A DNA stretch of 64,000 nt from NCBI GenBank assembly GCA_037043015.1, contig CM073327.1:10336727-10400726 (forward strand), in the 5' to 3' direction. Position 1 is the first letter of the stretch. Each line of letters starts with the position of its first letter. Shown one piece after another: positions 12,054 to 23,739 of this stretch. Source of the DNA: Bryum argenteum (taxonomy: Eukaryota > Streptophyta > Bryopsida > Bryales > Bryaceae). A program made the translations under genes and the position numbers. A model generated the notes under the pieces. The model was not told where the DNA came from and ran no database searches. It saw only the letters and a list, made by a program, of their open reading frames with translations.

Positions 12054-12117
12054 AGGTCTGCGGCCGCAGACCTTTGCCTCGAGGGGAGACCCAGAGGTCT
12101 GCGGCCGCAGACCTCTG
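12054..12117. repeat. Duplicated perfect palindrome centred on a NotI site
   Basis: AGGTCTGCGGCCGCAGACCT at 12054-12073 is a perfect 20-bp palindrome. It recurs at 12095-12114, where the symmetry extends to 26 bp (12092-12117). The two copies lie 41 bp apart and share flanking CCCAG. They could form cruciforms or bind a dimeric factor. Confidence 0.85.
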
Positions 12118-12658
12118 CTTGATGGGAACGGGCTTAGGGTGGTTCAGCATGGGGACAATGACGGATCCGACAGTAGATGAGACGAAGGAGGACGCTCCAA
12201 ACCCTAGTGGTGGTGGATACGTGAGCGGAGGCTTCTACTCACGCAATGACGGTATTCTTTCAATGCCTCATTGAACTACTTGTGGAGTTTTAAGAGTCCA
12301 GAACCAACTTGTGGGGGGAACCTCCATGGAAATCCTTGAACATAAAGAATTTCAAGAAATCGTATGGAGATTTAGCTGCTTAAAGCTTCGATGTGTAGAT
12401 CTAATTAGGTTAACGCACATTGCACAATGAAAAACCTGTCTGGATTCGTCTGTAGAGAGTTCCTCATCACCTTCTCGTTCGTATGTCTGGTTCAAGTACA
12501 TTGAGTGGGGCGGCTTGGAAGATTTCTCCATTTATTTTTAGCGAGAAGCGATTCGTTACATGCGATCGATACGTCTCTCGCTTCATTGAATCTGTTTGAT
12601 CGGTCAAGTGTTTCAATGCGCCACTCTGACCTTACCAAATAGTGGGAGTGAAGAAAGT

Positions 12659-12714
12659 TGTCTCGGAGAAAATATCGGAGGGTGATTGTCTCGGAGAAAA
12701 TATCGGAGGGTCAT
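12659..12714 (+). repeat. 28-bp tandem duplication
   Basis: TGTCTCGGAGAAAATATCGG followed by AGGGTGAT (12659-12686) is repeated with one change at 12687-12714. The near-identity suggests a recent duplication. Confidence 0.85.
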
Positions 12715-12898
12715 CACAGCCAGCTGTTCGAGCTTCCACTAATCACATGACAGGTGCGTGCCTCATCTCCCCATTAATTACTTTCTAGCTGTTCTGATTG
12801 GTATTCGGGAACGAATTGGATGTGACCATCTGCAATTAGGCACCTGCACCACGTGGCACACAAATTGGTCAATACTCTTTAAGTGATGTAGTTTCGTC

Positions 12899-13268
12899 TT
12901 AACCCTTAAACGCCCATGGGGTCTAAAACGGGCAGCCCAAAATTGAATCACAGCATCTTTTGGACTTGGGCATCATGAATAGTGCACTTTTCGAACTTGG
13001 GCACCATGAATGCACCAATCAATGATGAGCTTGCAACCTCCTACAAGGTTATGTACAACCCCAACCTCGCTACCACAATCCTTTCAATGCACAAAATCAC
13101 TCATACAAATTGTGGTTTGAATTGTAAAATTTCACTTTTTGAATGTATCACAAGAAGGTGACCAGTTTGACATCAAAATATAAGTGAAAAGTTGAGTACA
13201 GTGAGAGCTACAGAGAAGATTCTGTTGGAAGGTGACCCCTCGGGTCACCTTGGGCGTTTAAGGGTTAA
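12899..13268. mobile_element. piggyBac-like MITE, copy A
   Basis: TTAA stands at both ends (12899-12902 and 13265-13268). Perfect 14-bp inverted ends, CCCTTAAACGCCCA, lie directly inside. TTAA target sites and CCC-starting ends are the hallmark of the piggyBac superfamily. The internal 362 bp encode nothing. The interior is clearly homologous to the element at 63,627-63,997, sharing GGGCAGCCCAAAATTG and CATCTTTTGGACTTGGGCA. Confidence 0.85.
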
Positions 13269-13661
13269 GGCAAATACGAGCTTGCTTTACTCTGATGCAG
13301 GAACAAACATCTAGACCAATGAGCAGGTTGCATGAAGCTGGTACGTAAAAGGCACAGATTTATCATGTTGGAAATGGAATCAAGTATTGAAGCTACGGTT
13401 TGCATGATTTTGCATCCAAGAGAGGGACGTCTGATACAACTCCCTTAAATGCAGGAACCCGTCAAGGCAAAGTTTCATGACTATTCTTTTAGTCGAAGGA
13501 GGAAGTAAGGATATATAATTATACCGGATTCTTGAAGGAGGAAGTAAGGATCACATGCTTTCATGTTCTCTGATAGTTCAAGACAATCACCCTTCGAGGG
13601 AGTTAAGTGTTGCATTTAACATGGGTTTCGTGGTAATTGAAATGTGGCCTTTCTTGTGCAG

Positions 13662-13930
13662 CTAGAATCCTCAAAGTTCGATGGTATGGAGTGCAAGGAA
13701 GATACAGAGTTTTGATCATGGATCTTCTGGGGCCAGATCTTGAAGCCCTTAAGAAGTTCTGTGGTAAGAAATATTCATGTTTAAAGGAAGAGAGGGCTCC
13801 ACCTATGTTTGAACACATTATTAAAAGTTACGTGCTGTTATTTCTGTTTTTTCAGCGTGGAAGGACCTAGTTGGGTGGGAACTCAACGCTCACGGCGGCA
13901 AAGGCTCCAAGTTTGTTGATCTTGGTTAGT
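13662..13930 (+). pseudogene. Casein kinase 1-like exon fragment
   Basis: The exon at 13662-13763 has a plausible acceptor (TTGTGCAG) and donor (GTAAGA). It encodes ILKVRWYGVQGRYRVLIMDL and then LGPDLEALKKFC. This matches the hinge region of casein kinase 1 (family pattern [26 protein letters not shown]). A second piece after the acceptor near 13858 reads GKGSKFVDLG and then meets TAG, where CK1 would continue into the DFG segment. No ATP-loop, HRD or later kinase parts were found nearby, so this looks like a captured or dead fragment. It lies inside the candidate large element. Confidence 0.55.
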
Positions 13931-16618
13931 TCATGGATCCTATCAAGTATGTGTCCACTCCTTGTAGTTCTACATCTTGTTGCTTTGCTTTCTTCGTGAC
14001 GAGCTTTTAGAAGGATGAATATTTTTTGGGTGTTTTCAAACTGGAAGCAAAAATTCCTCTTGAATCTATAAGTCGATGATAACATGTACGCATTCTTGTT
14101 GATGTTTTTACTTTATATTGGTAGATTTGTTGCCCGAATATGTATTCAGAGTTGATGTATCTTCTCCTCTATGTAAAAAGCGGCTCCTTGACCATTGAGG
14201 GTCTATTTTAATGATTCACCATGACTTATTCTTGTTGGCGGGTTGGTGAATCTGCAGCCGATTTAAATCAAGTTAATGAGATGGCGATTGTTGCCATCTC
14301 TCGATTTGCCTCTCATGGCTTCTACGAAGTGTTTGCTACTAGGAGCGAGGCACTCTCGGTACATCAAGTGGCACGTACATTGATGGTCCATCTTTGCACT
14401 CATATTGAATTGAACTCCATTAAGGATCTTGACTTCTTCTTCTTTATAATGGCACCGGGTCTCACGGCTTTCTTGATCGTTGATGAAGGCATGGGGTGTG
14501 CGTAATATCACATTCTTTGGATTATGGAAGAGTTGCACTTGTCGAATCCTCTCGGGCAATCACTTGTTTACCCATGAGGACAATCTAAACAATGGAAAGT
14601 CAAGGCGAAGTCTGCTGCTTGAGAATCAAGCGAGTCTTCCCTGGTGTGGTAGTTGATCCGACCTTTTCCTTGTCTTTCTTGCGTTCACATGGACATTATG
14701 AGCGGACGAGTACTCAACTTCTTTTACCCAAACAATCGATTATCATGTCAAGGGGTTGCTATAACGAAGGAACATTTTATCCAGGGCTTTTGGATGATTA
14801 CGAATTTACGAACAAGTTTCATGATCGTTTGCGAATCTTATTTGGATTTTGCATTGATGAGAATATACCATCGACTTCTTCTTAGAGCTCAACTCAAACG
14901 TTTTTTACTTCAATCTTTTGCTATCCTCAAAGAAGAATGAAGTTGCGGGGTGTTGGATGATATAAAGCGAATGAAAGAGCTAGTGGATGAGCATGATGTA
15001 AATTTCCCTCTTGACACACTCGTGAAAGTCGATGGTCGCCTACTCTGCTGTGTGCGGTGCAAACAAGATACACATATAGTGTTCCCGTTGCCCCCCTTGC
15101 AATTATCATGAATTTCTGCTACACATTCTAACCTGAATACTATGTTTTAGGTGGCGATCAATCTTTGCGCTGGGCTTCGATCGTACCTTGTCATGCGCCA
15201 TGGTGCAAGCCCTCTCTCTTCGACTCTCGAAGCGGTCCCAGGAGTCTCAATCTAGACTTGGTCATTACTTTTGTAACGATGTTGTTGCTCCATTGGATGT
15301 AAGTAAACAAATACCCCTACGAAGTTCTCATGTCTTAGCATGCTCTTGTGCATTGTAGTCAACCCGCTCATGACCCAGTTTGTTATTCATCAATACAAAG
15401 ATGGCATTCGAAATCTTCGTGAGTGTGGCTACTAATGAGTTGTTGCTTTCATTGGTGCAATCAATCTGCGAATAGGACGCTTGATCGGCAAATCTGCACG
15501 CGATGACAAGGCCAGGCTTAGCTCCAATTGCGCTTCCTTCCTTAGTGTTGAGTTGGCGGTAGCCCTCCTCCATCATCCACTTGGGTAAGTTTTCCGGATC
15601 AATACGTACACTACTCTAAGCATTAATTTTTCAACAACGGCTCAACAATTGTTGTTTGATGCGAGTTATTAGCTCCTGTTTGACCAAGACACTTCTTTAA
15701 CGGACAACACAGCATCCATTGGGAATCATGCCACATCAAGTTAGAGGATTTATTGCTCATTTTGCGCGATTGGTTGTATCGGGACGTGCCTTTGACAGGT
15801 GTATACGAACTGCTCACATCATGCGTAACTACCCCTCACTCATCTCGCTCTGGATCTATTACCTTCATTCTTGAATTTTATATCATATGGACAAAATCTA
15901 AGCTTTTATCATATTGCGAGACACGTTCGATTTCTTGACGAGACCTTCTAAGGTAGAAGTGGGGAATCGAAGCTTATGCTTATGTGTTTTGCGTGGTGTT
16001 TGCGGGTTGTAAAGAGTTCGAGAACGAGGTTCGAGACTTCATATTGGAGGTTACGAACCGCCTAATTATTTGGAAGATTTGACAGTCTCACGGAGCTTCA
16101 TCGGCGACGATGGCATGCATTTGGACCGGGATGAAGGAGCGAGCCTTCGGATGATGTAGATGATTTTTGACGTTGTAGAAAGTTGTGGCATTTCTCTTTT
16201 AGAGTATTCTGTAACCGTATCTAGAAGTTCATCCACCTTTCTCATGTAATCATGTAGTTATATTAGAGTTTTAGTGATAGTGATCAATTAGAGCAGTTAA
16301 GTTTTGTAATTATCTTTGTAACTTGTTCCCCTTTTTCGGGACTTAAGTAAAAGAATTTTCTTTAGGAAATTTTACTTTTCTATATTTATTTTAGTCTTAT
16401 CTTGTTTGAGACTATATAATCCTTTGTAGAAGAATATTGAACTCTTTTGCAATCACGTGGTGTTGTAGGTGAGAGCACTTACAAATTGTTCATTTTGAGT
16501 CATTTGTACTTGTTATTTTTTTAAATTGGTGAATTTATTTAAGGACATGCCACCCATAACCAACCAATGAAGGGTTTTAGTATATGATATTGAGGTATAT
16601 AATTTGTTTAGGATTTTT
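13931..16618. other. No recognised gene; scattered short frames
   Basis: Plus-strand frames at 14221-14505 and 14592-14940 and minus frames near 15,328-15,817 are short, mutually overlapping and unlike any family I know. Codon-like composition is better than in the AT-rich flanks, so this may be an eroded element gene broken by stops and frameshifts. Confidence 0.35.
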
Positions 16619-17188
16619 CATGTGTGTGCGGACATAAGGTTCTTGTTGAATGCCAAAAAAATTCGTGATTTTATTCCCACTATTCAAATAGTTAAAATAA
16701 ATTGAATGACTCTTCATGCTTGGTTGGTCAAAATTTGCATCATTTGAGATTAAATTCCATGTAGAAAAAAAAAAAAAAAAAAAGAAGCCTTAGATGTCAA
16801 ATTGTTTTTAAGTGAGCAATAAGTTAACTTTTGTTCTTTGAGTATAATTTTTATTTTCTAGATTTGATTTCAATAGGTTAAATTTGGTATTGGACATGTG
16901 TGCGGACATAAGGTTCTTGTTGAATGCAAAACAAATTCGTGATTTTATTCCCACTATTCAAATAGTTTTAATAATTTGAATGACGCTTCATGCTTGGTTG
17001 GTCAAAATTTGCATGATTTGAGATTTAATTCCGTGTAGAATAAAAAAAAAATGCCCTAGTTGTCAAATTGTTTTTAAGTGAGCAATAAATTAACTTTTGT
17101 TCTTTTAGTATAATATTATATTTATGGTATGATTGATAATTTTTATTTTCTAGATTTGATTTCAATAGGTTAAATTTGGTATTGGAAA
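16619..17188 (+). repeat. Tandem duplication, about 276-bp unit
   Basis: Copy 1 (16619-16894) and copy 2 (16895 to about 17188) both start CATGTGTG and share GCGGACATAAGGTTCTTG, CATGCTTGGTTGGTC and TTGATTTCAATAGGTTAAAT. An A-run is 19 long in copy 1 and shorter in copy 2. Copy 2 also carries a 30-bp AT-rich insertion near 17110-17140. Confidence 0.85.
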
Positions 17189-17982
17189 AATCTTATTAAA
17201 ATTTATTGAAACTAATTTAACAATTAAAATTATATTGTCATGAAAAAATAAAGGTTTTGGAAAGATTCTTTAATTATTGCCTTATAAATTTTGAAACAGG
17301 GGATATAAAGTCTTTCATAATAGAGAAAATATTATCAATTTATTATATTAATCGTAATAAATTTAAGATAATATATTTTTGCAAGTATATTTGGTGGAGT
17401 TTGGTTTGTTGTAGATTGTTTATCTTTTCAATCTCTTAGATAATTCATTTTATTTGAATATCAAATTTAGAAAAAATCATGACACATTCGTAAATTACAC
17501 TTTCATAAATTAAAAATATAATACCTAAGACATAATAATAAGTTTTTTATTGGCATGTGGTACAAAATGAAAAGTTTTGTTTTCATTTTCATTATGTTGA
17601 AGTGTAGTTGTATAAACATATTTTTGTGCTTATACTATGAATGACAGGCCTACATATACAAACACAATTGGTGAAGCGATAGCGATTCCGAAGTTGCACT
17701 TGACTTACAATATTTTGGAACCAGGTACAAGAAATGAATGTTTTTGATGTTGTTTTACTCTAATGTTGAACTTGTTTAATGGAAGCCTTTAGGAGACAAT
17801 TTTTTAAAAATTATGTGTATAACAAGCATGTAATATATTAGCAAATTATACATAATATATATATATAATTCGGTTTTAAGAAATATAAACATCTTTTTCA
17901 ATTTTGGATAATCTATACTGATATGATATACAATCAGTTCAGGTATTTATTGTTTTTATTTTTGTACACTCAGGGTACAATC

Positions 17983-20900
17983 ATGGACGCTGGGGGAATA
18001 TCTGTTACAACGGCATTTTATGACTATGGCTACTGGATGAAATACAAAAATCCAACCGAGGTGGAGCTCTGGATAGCGGAGGACTATATGGGCAACGATG
18101 GTATGATCACGGGCATCGGACAAAGTTCTGGAAACATTGATAAGGTCATAATCATGGCGGAAAAGCTTGAATATTTTTTCGTCCAAACCAAAAGGGATGG
18201 ATCAACATTCAAATATAAGCTGAAGAAGATGAATTTGTTGTCGCCGATAGAGGATTTGGTGCTTCGAATGACACCTATGATTGGCGGGATGAAGACAGTG
18301 GCAAAATGGTGGTCAAAGTTACCTTCTGAAGTAGCCGATAGCCGCAAAGCAGTTGTGGCAGCTGCGACAACGATGATGGCAACCGACAAGGAAAATTATG
18401 CTGCTGCGTTGAGACATATCAAGTATAAACGAAAACAAAAGGAGAAAAACAAGGGTGTGGCTTCATCTTCGCAAGTTGTAAGAGACATGACAGCTCCAAC
18501 ACCACCGCCAGAGGATACACTAACAGCGGCGTTTGCAAAGTGTTTCGCATTAGAACCATATCATCCCTCATTTGGACCTGCCCGACCAAGAAGAACCAGT
18601 AATTACACACCAGGTATGTTCAGTTCTTACTTATTGGTTAGTTATATTTGATCTATGGCGTTTTGTTACAATTATATATCAAATGAGGAAGATGGTATTT
18701 TTGAATTTAGTTGTTTCAATATTGAATAAATTTTAAATGTCAATGAATAATTTACATAATAGGCATTTAGTAAAGGTATTGAAGAATATTTAGATAGATT
18801 TTTAAATAATATATTAAAATATTTATTAGAAACTACAACTAATTTTAATGTTTTTACATGTGAAAATCAGGTTTGTTGGCAGAACGTGGAAGAGGACGTC
18901 CAGAAGATGATCTTGAGTGTGAAGTATACCCGGGTATAATCCAAGGGCATGACGTACATGATGATGATTTCCAATTGGACATAGGGAGTGATGTACACGA
19001 AGAAATCGAGGGAAGCGACAACACAAAATACAAAATTGAAGGACCAACTCCCGTTGATGAACTAGAGGCAGGATTTATTTTTGGGCGAGACCAAGAATTT
19101 GAGGTGAAGATGAAGAATGTGCTTCCACCTTCATCAACACTTACCAATATGCGAATATTGGACATGGTGCATGCCAAAGATATATATGAGCGTTTGTTGA
19201 AAAAACAAAACGTGTCATCCTTAACATTAAGGCCCATTTCATATTTTGACGTAGACCTTCAAGAACAAGTGGACTTCAAGGTCGAAGGAGCACGACAACA
19301 TTTCGAGGAGGTTTGTAGTACTTGGAGCGTTGAAGCATCTCAAGACGATAATTGGAGGGATATGTTGCAGACAATTAACCCCTAAACGCCCAAGCCTATT
19401 TTTAGCAAAAAAGCACATTTCCATAGAAATCGTCACAGATGAAAATCAAGAGAAGCTATTAAGATCTCAACCGTACAAACTTGTAATAGACTTATCCAAG
19501 ATCATGTGGACCAAAATTTGAGTCATGAGGCCTTATAGATCGGGGGATTATAACATATTAATATCAAAAACAAACTGCAAAATTTCATCATTTTCACTTT
19601 GAGGTGGAAATGCTACCAATATACCTATTGCAATGAAAAAATCACCAACTAGAAAGATGTTCACCTTCATCTTAATAAGTCCTTTACCCAACAAAAATTC
19701 ATCAAAAAAATTTCTTGGCTCAAATAAAAGCCATGCAATGGTAAAAACTACCGAACATTTTACAAAGGAAAAATAGTCCAAAACTAGACCCTTTGCATTC
19801 AATTTCATGCCTTATCTTCAAAACATCTTCGATCTTGTTAAGGTTTCTACCACTTAGACTAGACTCTAATTGGAGGCCATCCCAAAAAATTAAGTTGAAA
19901 TCCAACGGTGGATGACGGAGATATAGCTCCTCAAATATCATCCATTTTCTCACTTTTTCTGTTGACAAAACATCATTGCAAATCCAATAGAAAATCATTT
20001 GGATCTAAAAACTTCTCACTACAAAGTTGTTAAGAATCACCTTAAGATCATGACCATGAAAAAAAAATCCATGAAAAAATATTTTTAATTTCACATAATT
20101 GGCTTGCAATGGTAATACATGCCCCATGCTTGGAAACCCAAAAACAAGAGCTGTCTTCACTAAAGTGCATTCCATTAATTCATACTTTATTGTATGGGCT
20201 TGAAAATTTTACAACACAAACTAGACTTGATTTGGAACCTAATCCAAGTGATTTCATCCAAAACGGACCTCGGATGAAGAAGATATGGCTCTTCAAAGTT
20301 TCTGGATGTACATCCAAAATGTCGTTTTTCGACATCGTGGGCGTTTAAGGGTTAAGTGGGAGCCATGTGACGGCCAACACATATTGCATGCGTGCAACGT
20401 TTTGGCAGAAGAGGAATTTCAGAAGGGCCATATCACAGAGGAGGATTTGAACAAGCTTTTTCGGACTAGAAAAGCGATTGTAGTGGTATACGACAATCCT
20501 AAGATGTACCTTGAGATGTCAAAGCGGCAAAATGACTTCAACATTCCAAACCGAAAGGAGAGTCATGCAAGTGCTTGGCAGACTTTGGTGAAACTTCGTT
20601 CCCTGTGGATTAATTATGGAAGACCCAAAGCTCGGGAGGACGAAGATATCATGCGTCGTGGTGATATGCTGATGTGCATGGCAACAGTGTTGAACCAAAA
20701 ATTGGAAGGTGAAAAGAATCTTACAATCACCAAACTATCAACAAAGTTGTACGATTGGATTTCACACGCGTGTAGGGAGGATGATGAAGCTTTTGATTCC
20801 GTTATACGAATTGGGAAGGAGGTGGACATCCGTATATTACATTTGGATCCTGCAAGAGCAAAAGCGTGGAGGAAATATATACGAGCAAGAAAGGAGAATT

Positions 20901-23009
20901 CTGATGTCAAAGAACCAAAGGTTGCCCCTATGACAATAAATTGGTTGAGGCCGTTGCGGGGATTGATGGACGGCGATTACAAACAAATTGTACAAACGGC
21001 GCTCTATGATGAGGCAAAACAAACTTAGAGGTTGTACTTCAACGATGTTGATAAGCCATATCCGGAGTCTAAGACTCTGGAGTTTGTATCGTTACGATTA
21101 CGACAACGATACGCAGTCAAGAATGCTTTGCGATGGTTAGAGGTGGAAAGTCACACTGGAACCTACAAAACCATGAAGGAATTTTTGCAGATCGATGTTT
21201 TGAGGTTTGGGGAGCATGACACGTTGGTCGCACTGAGCCAATTGGGCACCAAAAGCTTTATTAGCCATTGGGCTTCTCCTCTATATGTTTACGTTTCTGC
21301 ATTGAAGAAGTATGCCAAAGAGATACCAGGAGCTATAAGAGCTCATCATCGCGATATTGTCAATGGCGGTAGAGGCTTTGTGGGAAAAGTTAAATATATC
21401 GGGAACGACACCTATAGTTTGAAGGGTTGGTTGTGGGAGTCGAAGGTGAAGAAGCAGATGCAAGGATCATAGGAACAACGGGAGATCCATATCATGCATC
21501 GAGGTGGTTTGTTTACAAGTGGAGGTGGCGAGTTGGGAAAACCAACGTTATGGGTAGTGGATTGTCGATGGGGAAGTACACTAGGAGAGGACAAAGCATG
21601 GACTAAAAAAGATTACAAGGAAGCAATTCAGTTACTGGAGAAGTGGATGAGTGGTTGTCCTCGATGGAATGTGGTGTTTCTCTGTCCCGAGGGGGCGAAC
21701 ATGCGTTTCTTGATGGAGGAGTTGGAAGAATCTCATCGAATCATTCGTTATGGGACATGGGCATTCACACCAAAGACAACGACAAAGAAGGACAACTTAT
21801 TATTTGGAGGGCAAGAAGTTGCATCCATGGATGCGATAGGAGATGTGATAATTTTGATGGTGTGTCCTTCAAATTCTAACCCTATCGATAATGTTTCTCA
21901 TACAAAGATGCCTCTACCCCGAGTTTTTCATGATTATGAGTCAAAATATGCAACAACAAAGGGAGATACGAAGAGAAGAACACCAGAGGAAATAACAAGG
22001 TTAATCAATTGTTATTTGCCAAAAGATTGGACATTGGCCTTGGTGGGACTCAACTCAACTATCCCAGCAATTGTTGAAGAGGATTTCAAAGGGACTCAAA
22101 TTTTAGCATTTGATGATAACATTGAGAGGAGCATGAGGTCATCCAGTGGGTAAGACAACATGATGGGGTTGTACTTGATTTTGCATCACGAGAATCATGT
22201 GGCGATGAATCGAGAAAGTGATATGCCACAAGGAGAAGAAGGTCATGAAACACATACGATTACGGAGATGGAGGATGAGTTGGGTGACAATGATGTGGAT
22301 GAGGAAGACGACGAGGATGAAGACAAATGGCGATGATGATGAATCCGAGATGGACAACGATGGCGGCGATGATGAGACATTACATTTATTGGAACCAGGA
22401 AGTTGTAGCTCCAAAAGAGACAGAACAAAAAGGAAGAGGAAAGATCCGGTACTTACAAATGTAGTAGGATTGGAGAGCTCTGCGGTTGATGATACACAAC
22501 CATTACGACGTACTAGTAGATCAAAGGTACCAACTGAAAAAGTTATAGGGCGTGATAAAGGAAAAACAATGGCAACAAGCACGTTTTTGAAGAAAAAACG
22601 TTCAAGTACTTTGAGAAGACCATCAGTACCAACTACGGTTTCACAGGGCGAACCTACAACGGTAATCATGACCGGGATTCCAAATAGCTCACTTGACCAT
22701 AGTGTTGCAAGTACACAGACACCGGCGGATCGAGTTGAGTTTAAAGTTGATGATCGTGTGAATTTACTTGATATTCACGAGGACAATATAGTGGCAATTG
22801 CAAAGATCATATCGCTTCTAGGGTCTGGACAACTGCACAACAAAATGCAACTAGAGGGATTTTATAAAGTGGCTGTAGAGAAGGTTATTGTTGGAGAATC
22901 TCCTCTTATGGTACCCAATAAAGACGACGATCCAGAACAATTGATTGTTCGAGATGTTGAGGGTACGATGACTGCGTGGCGACAAGATCGTATGGCACAT
23001 ATCAAATAG
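17983..23009 (+). pseudogene. Decayed multi-exon transposon gene
   Basis: Exon 1 (MDAGGISVTTAFYDYGYWMK..., start 17983, donor at 18614) splices to 18871 in frame. The coding frame then runs to 19374, is broken by a TTAA-flanked insertion, and resumes at 20352. It continues past in-frame TAG codons at 21026 and 21470 and TAA at 22151, then shifts frame in an acidic GA-rich tract near 22,330, ending at TAG 23009. A stretch near 21,540-22,110 (PTLWVVDCRWG ... PKDWTLALVGLNS ... ILAFDDN) faintly recalls the motif order of N4/N6 DNA methylases, but the DPPY and FxGxG residues are missing. The last 90 residues resemble the plant CACTA-associated DUF8039 (VDDRVNLLDIHEDNIVAIAK ... EGTMTAW). The bulk is unrecognised. 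Multiple stops make it non-functional unless read through. Confidence 0.6.
19375..20355. mobile_element. piggyBac-like element nested in the transposon gene
   Basis: TTAA at 19375-19378 and 20352-20355 flanks 973 bp. The inner ends read CCCCTAAACGCCCA and, reversed on the right, CCCTTAAACGCCCA (13 of 14 matching). The left host frame ends ...DMLQTI and the right one starts KWEPCDGQH. Removing the element plus one TTAA makes the frame continuous, so the insertion point is exact. No transposase is encoded. The interior is not obviously related to copies A and D, only the ends are. Confidence 0.88.
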
Positions 23010-23321
23010 ATATAGGTGATTAGCATTAGTTTTTACAAACTTGTTTATCGAGTGGGTTTGATGATTTTTACTATTTGAGTATAGTATTTCATATGTTTTA
23101 AATTTTTTCTTAATATACTTACATATGTTTTATATATTTATTGAGTTTGGTTGAATGGATTTATTGTGAAAGATTAAATGTTTCATAAAATAACATGTAA
23201 ATAATGTGTAAAATTAAATTTTTTATAGGCTATGCATCCCTTACAACTAAATTTTAATATACTAATAATTTCTTACATTATCACAATATTTGAATTGATT
23301 TAACAAACAAAAATCGCACTC

Positions 23322-23352
23322 GGCCATGAGCGGTTTTCCCAAATACTGTGTT
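23322..23352 (-). repeat. Right terminal inverted repeat
   Basis: The reverse complement of this segment matches 2938-2968 at 28 of 31 positions and faces inward to the left. It lies 313 bp beyond the last stop of the decayed gene. Confidence 0.55.
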
Positions 23353-23739
23353 ACTTGAAAAAGCCATAGAAGAATGGAAGGGGTCTGATGCAAGGAACAA
23401 GAGCATTTATCGTTACCATGGATGATAATATTTCGAAAAAAGAAAAAGGGTGGAAGTCATATGATCCGCTTGCCTAAAACAATTTTCTATCGACAAAAAT
23501 ATCAAGCGAAAATTTAAAATACAAAAAATGGTTGGAGTTTTTCAAAAAAACCGTAAATGAAGGTTTTGCTAGAGGTCATGAATACGAGATTACTAATGTA
23601 CAATAAACAAAGAGTTTGATTTTACATGGATTATAGTCACATCACCCAAATAATATAATAAGGTGATAAAATATAAAGTTACTCTTGATAACAAGACAAA
23701 AATTGCCACTAAAGTTAAGTTAACGGAAAAAAAAGAAAG

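Larger units (their letters stand above)
10641..12300. repeat. GC-rich repetitive block
   Basis: Sharply GC-richer than the flanks, with many GTGG/CCACC runs, short direct repeats and no convincing protein. It contains the four-copy 60-bp array at 11.4-11.7 kb and the paired palindromes at 12.05-12.12 kb. It resembles non-coding internal DNA of a retroelement or a captured GC-rich segment, but no long terminal repeats were found. Confidence 0.45.
2938..23352. mobile_element. Candidate 20.4-kb transposon bounded by 31-bp inverted ends
   Basis: Positions 2938-2968 and the reverse complement of 23322-23352 match at 28 of 31 bases. Both start AACACAGTATT and contain GGAAAACCGC and CATGGCC. ACTT stands immediately outside each end (2934-2937 and 23353-23356), compatible with a 4-bp target duplication. 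The DUF7869-type gene ends 560 bp inside the left end and the decayed second gene ends 340 bp inside the right end, both transcribed outwards. Both carry a segment resembling the DUF8039 domain of plant CACTA-associated proteins. A start of CACAG would fit CACTA-like elements, but the flanking 3 bp (TAA/TTA) then do not match. The pair could instead belong to two separate related elements whose other ends were lost. Confidence 0.4.
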
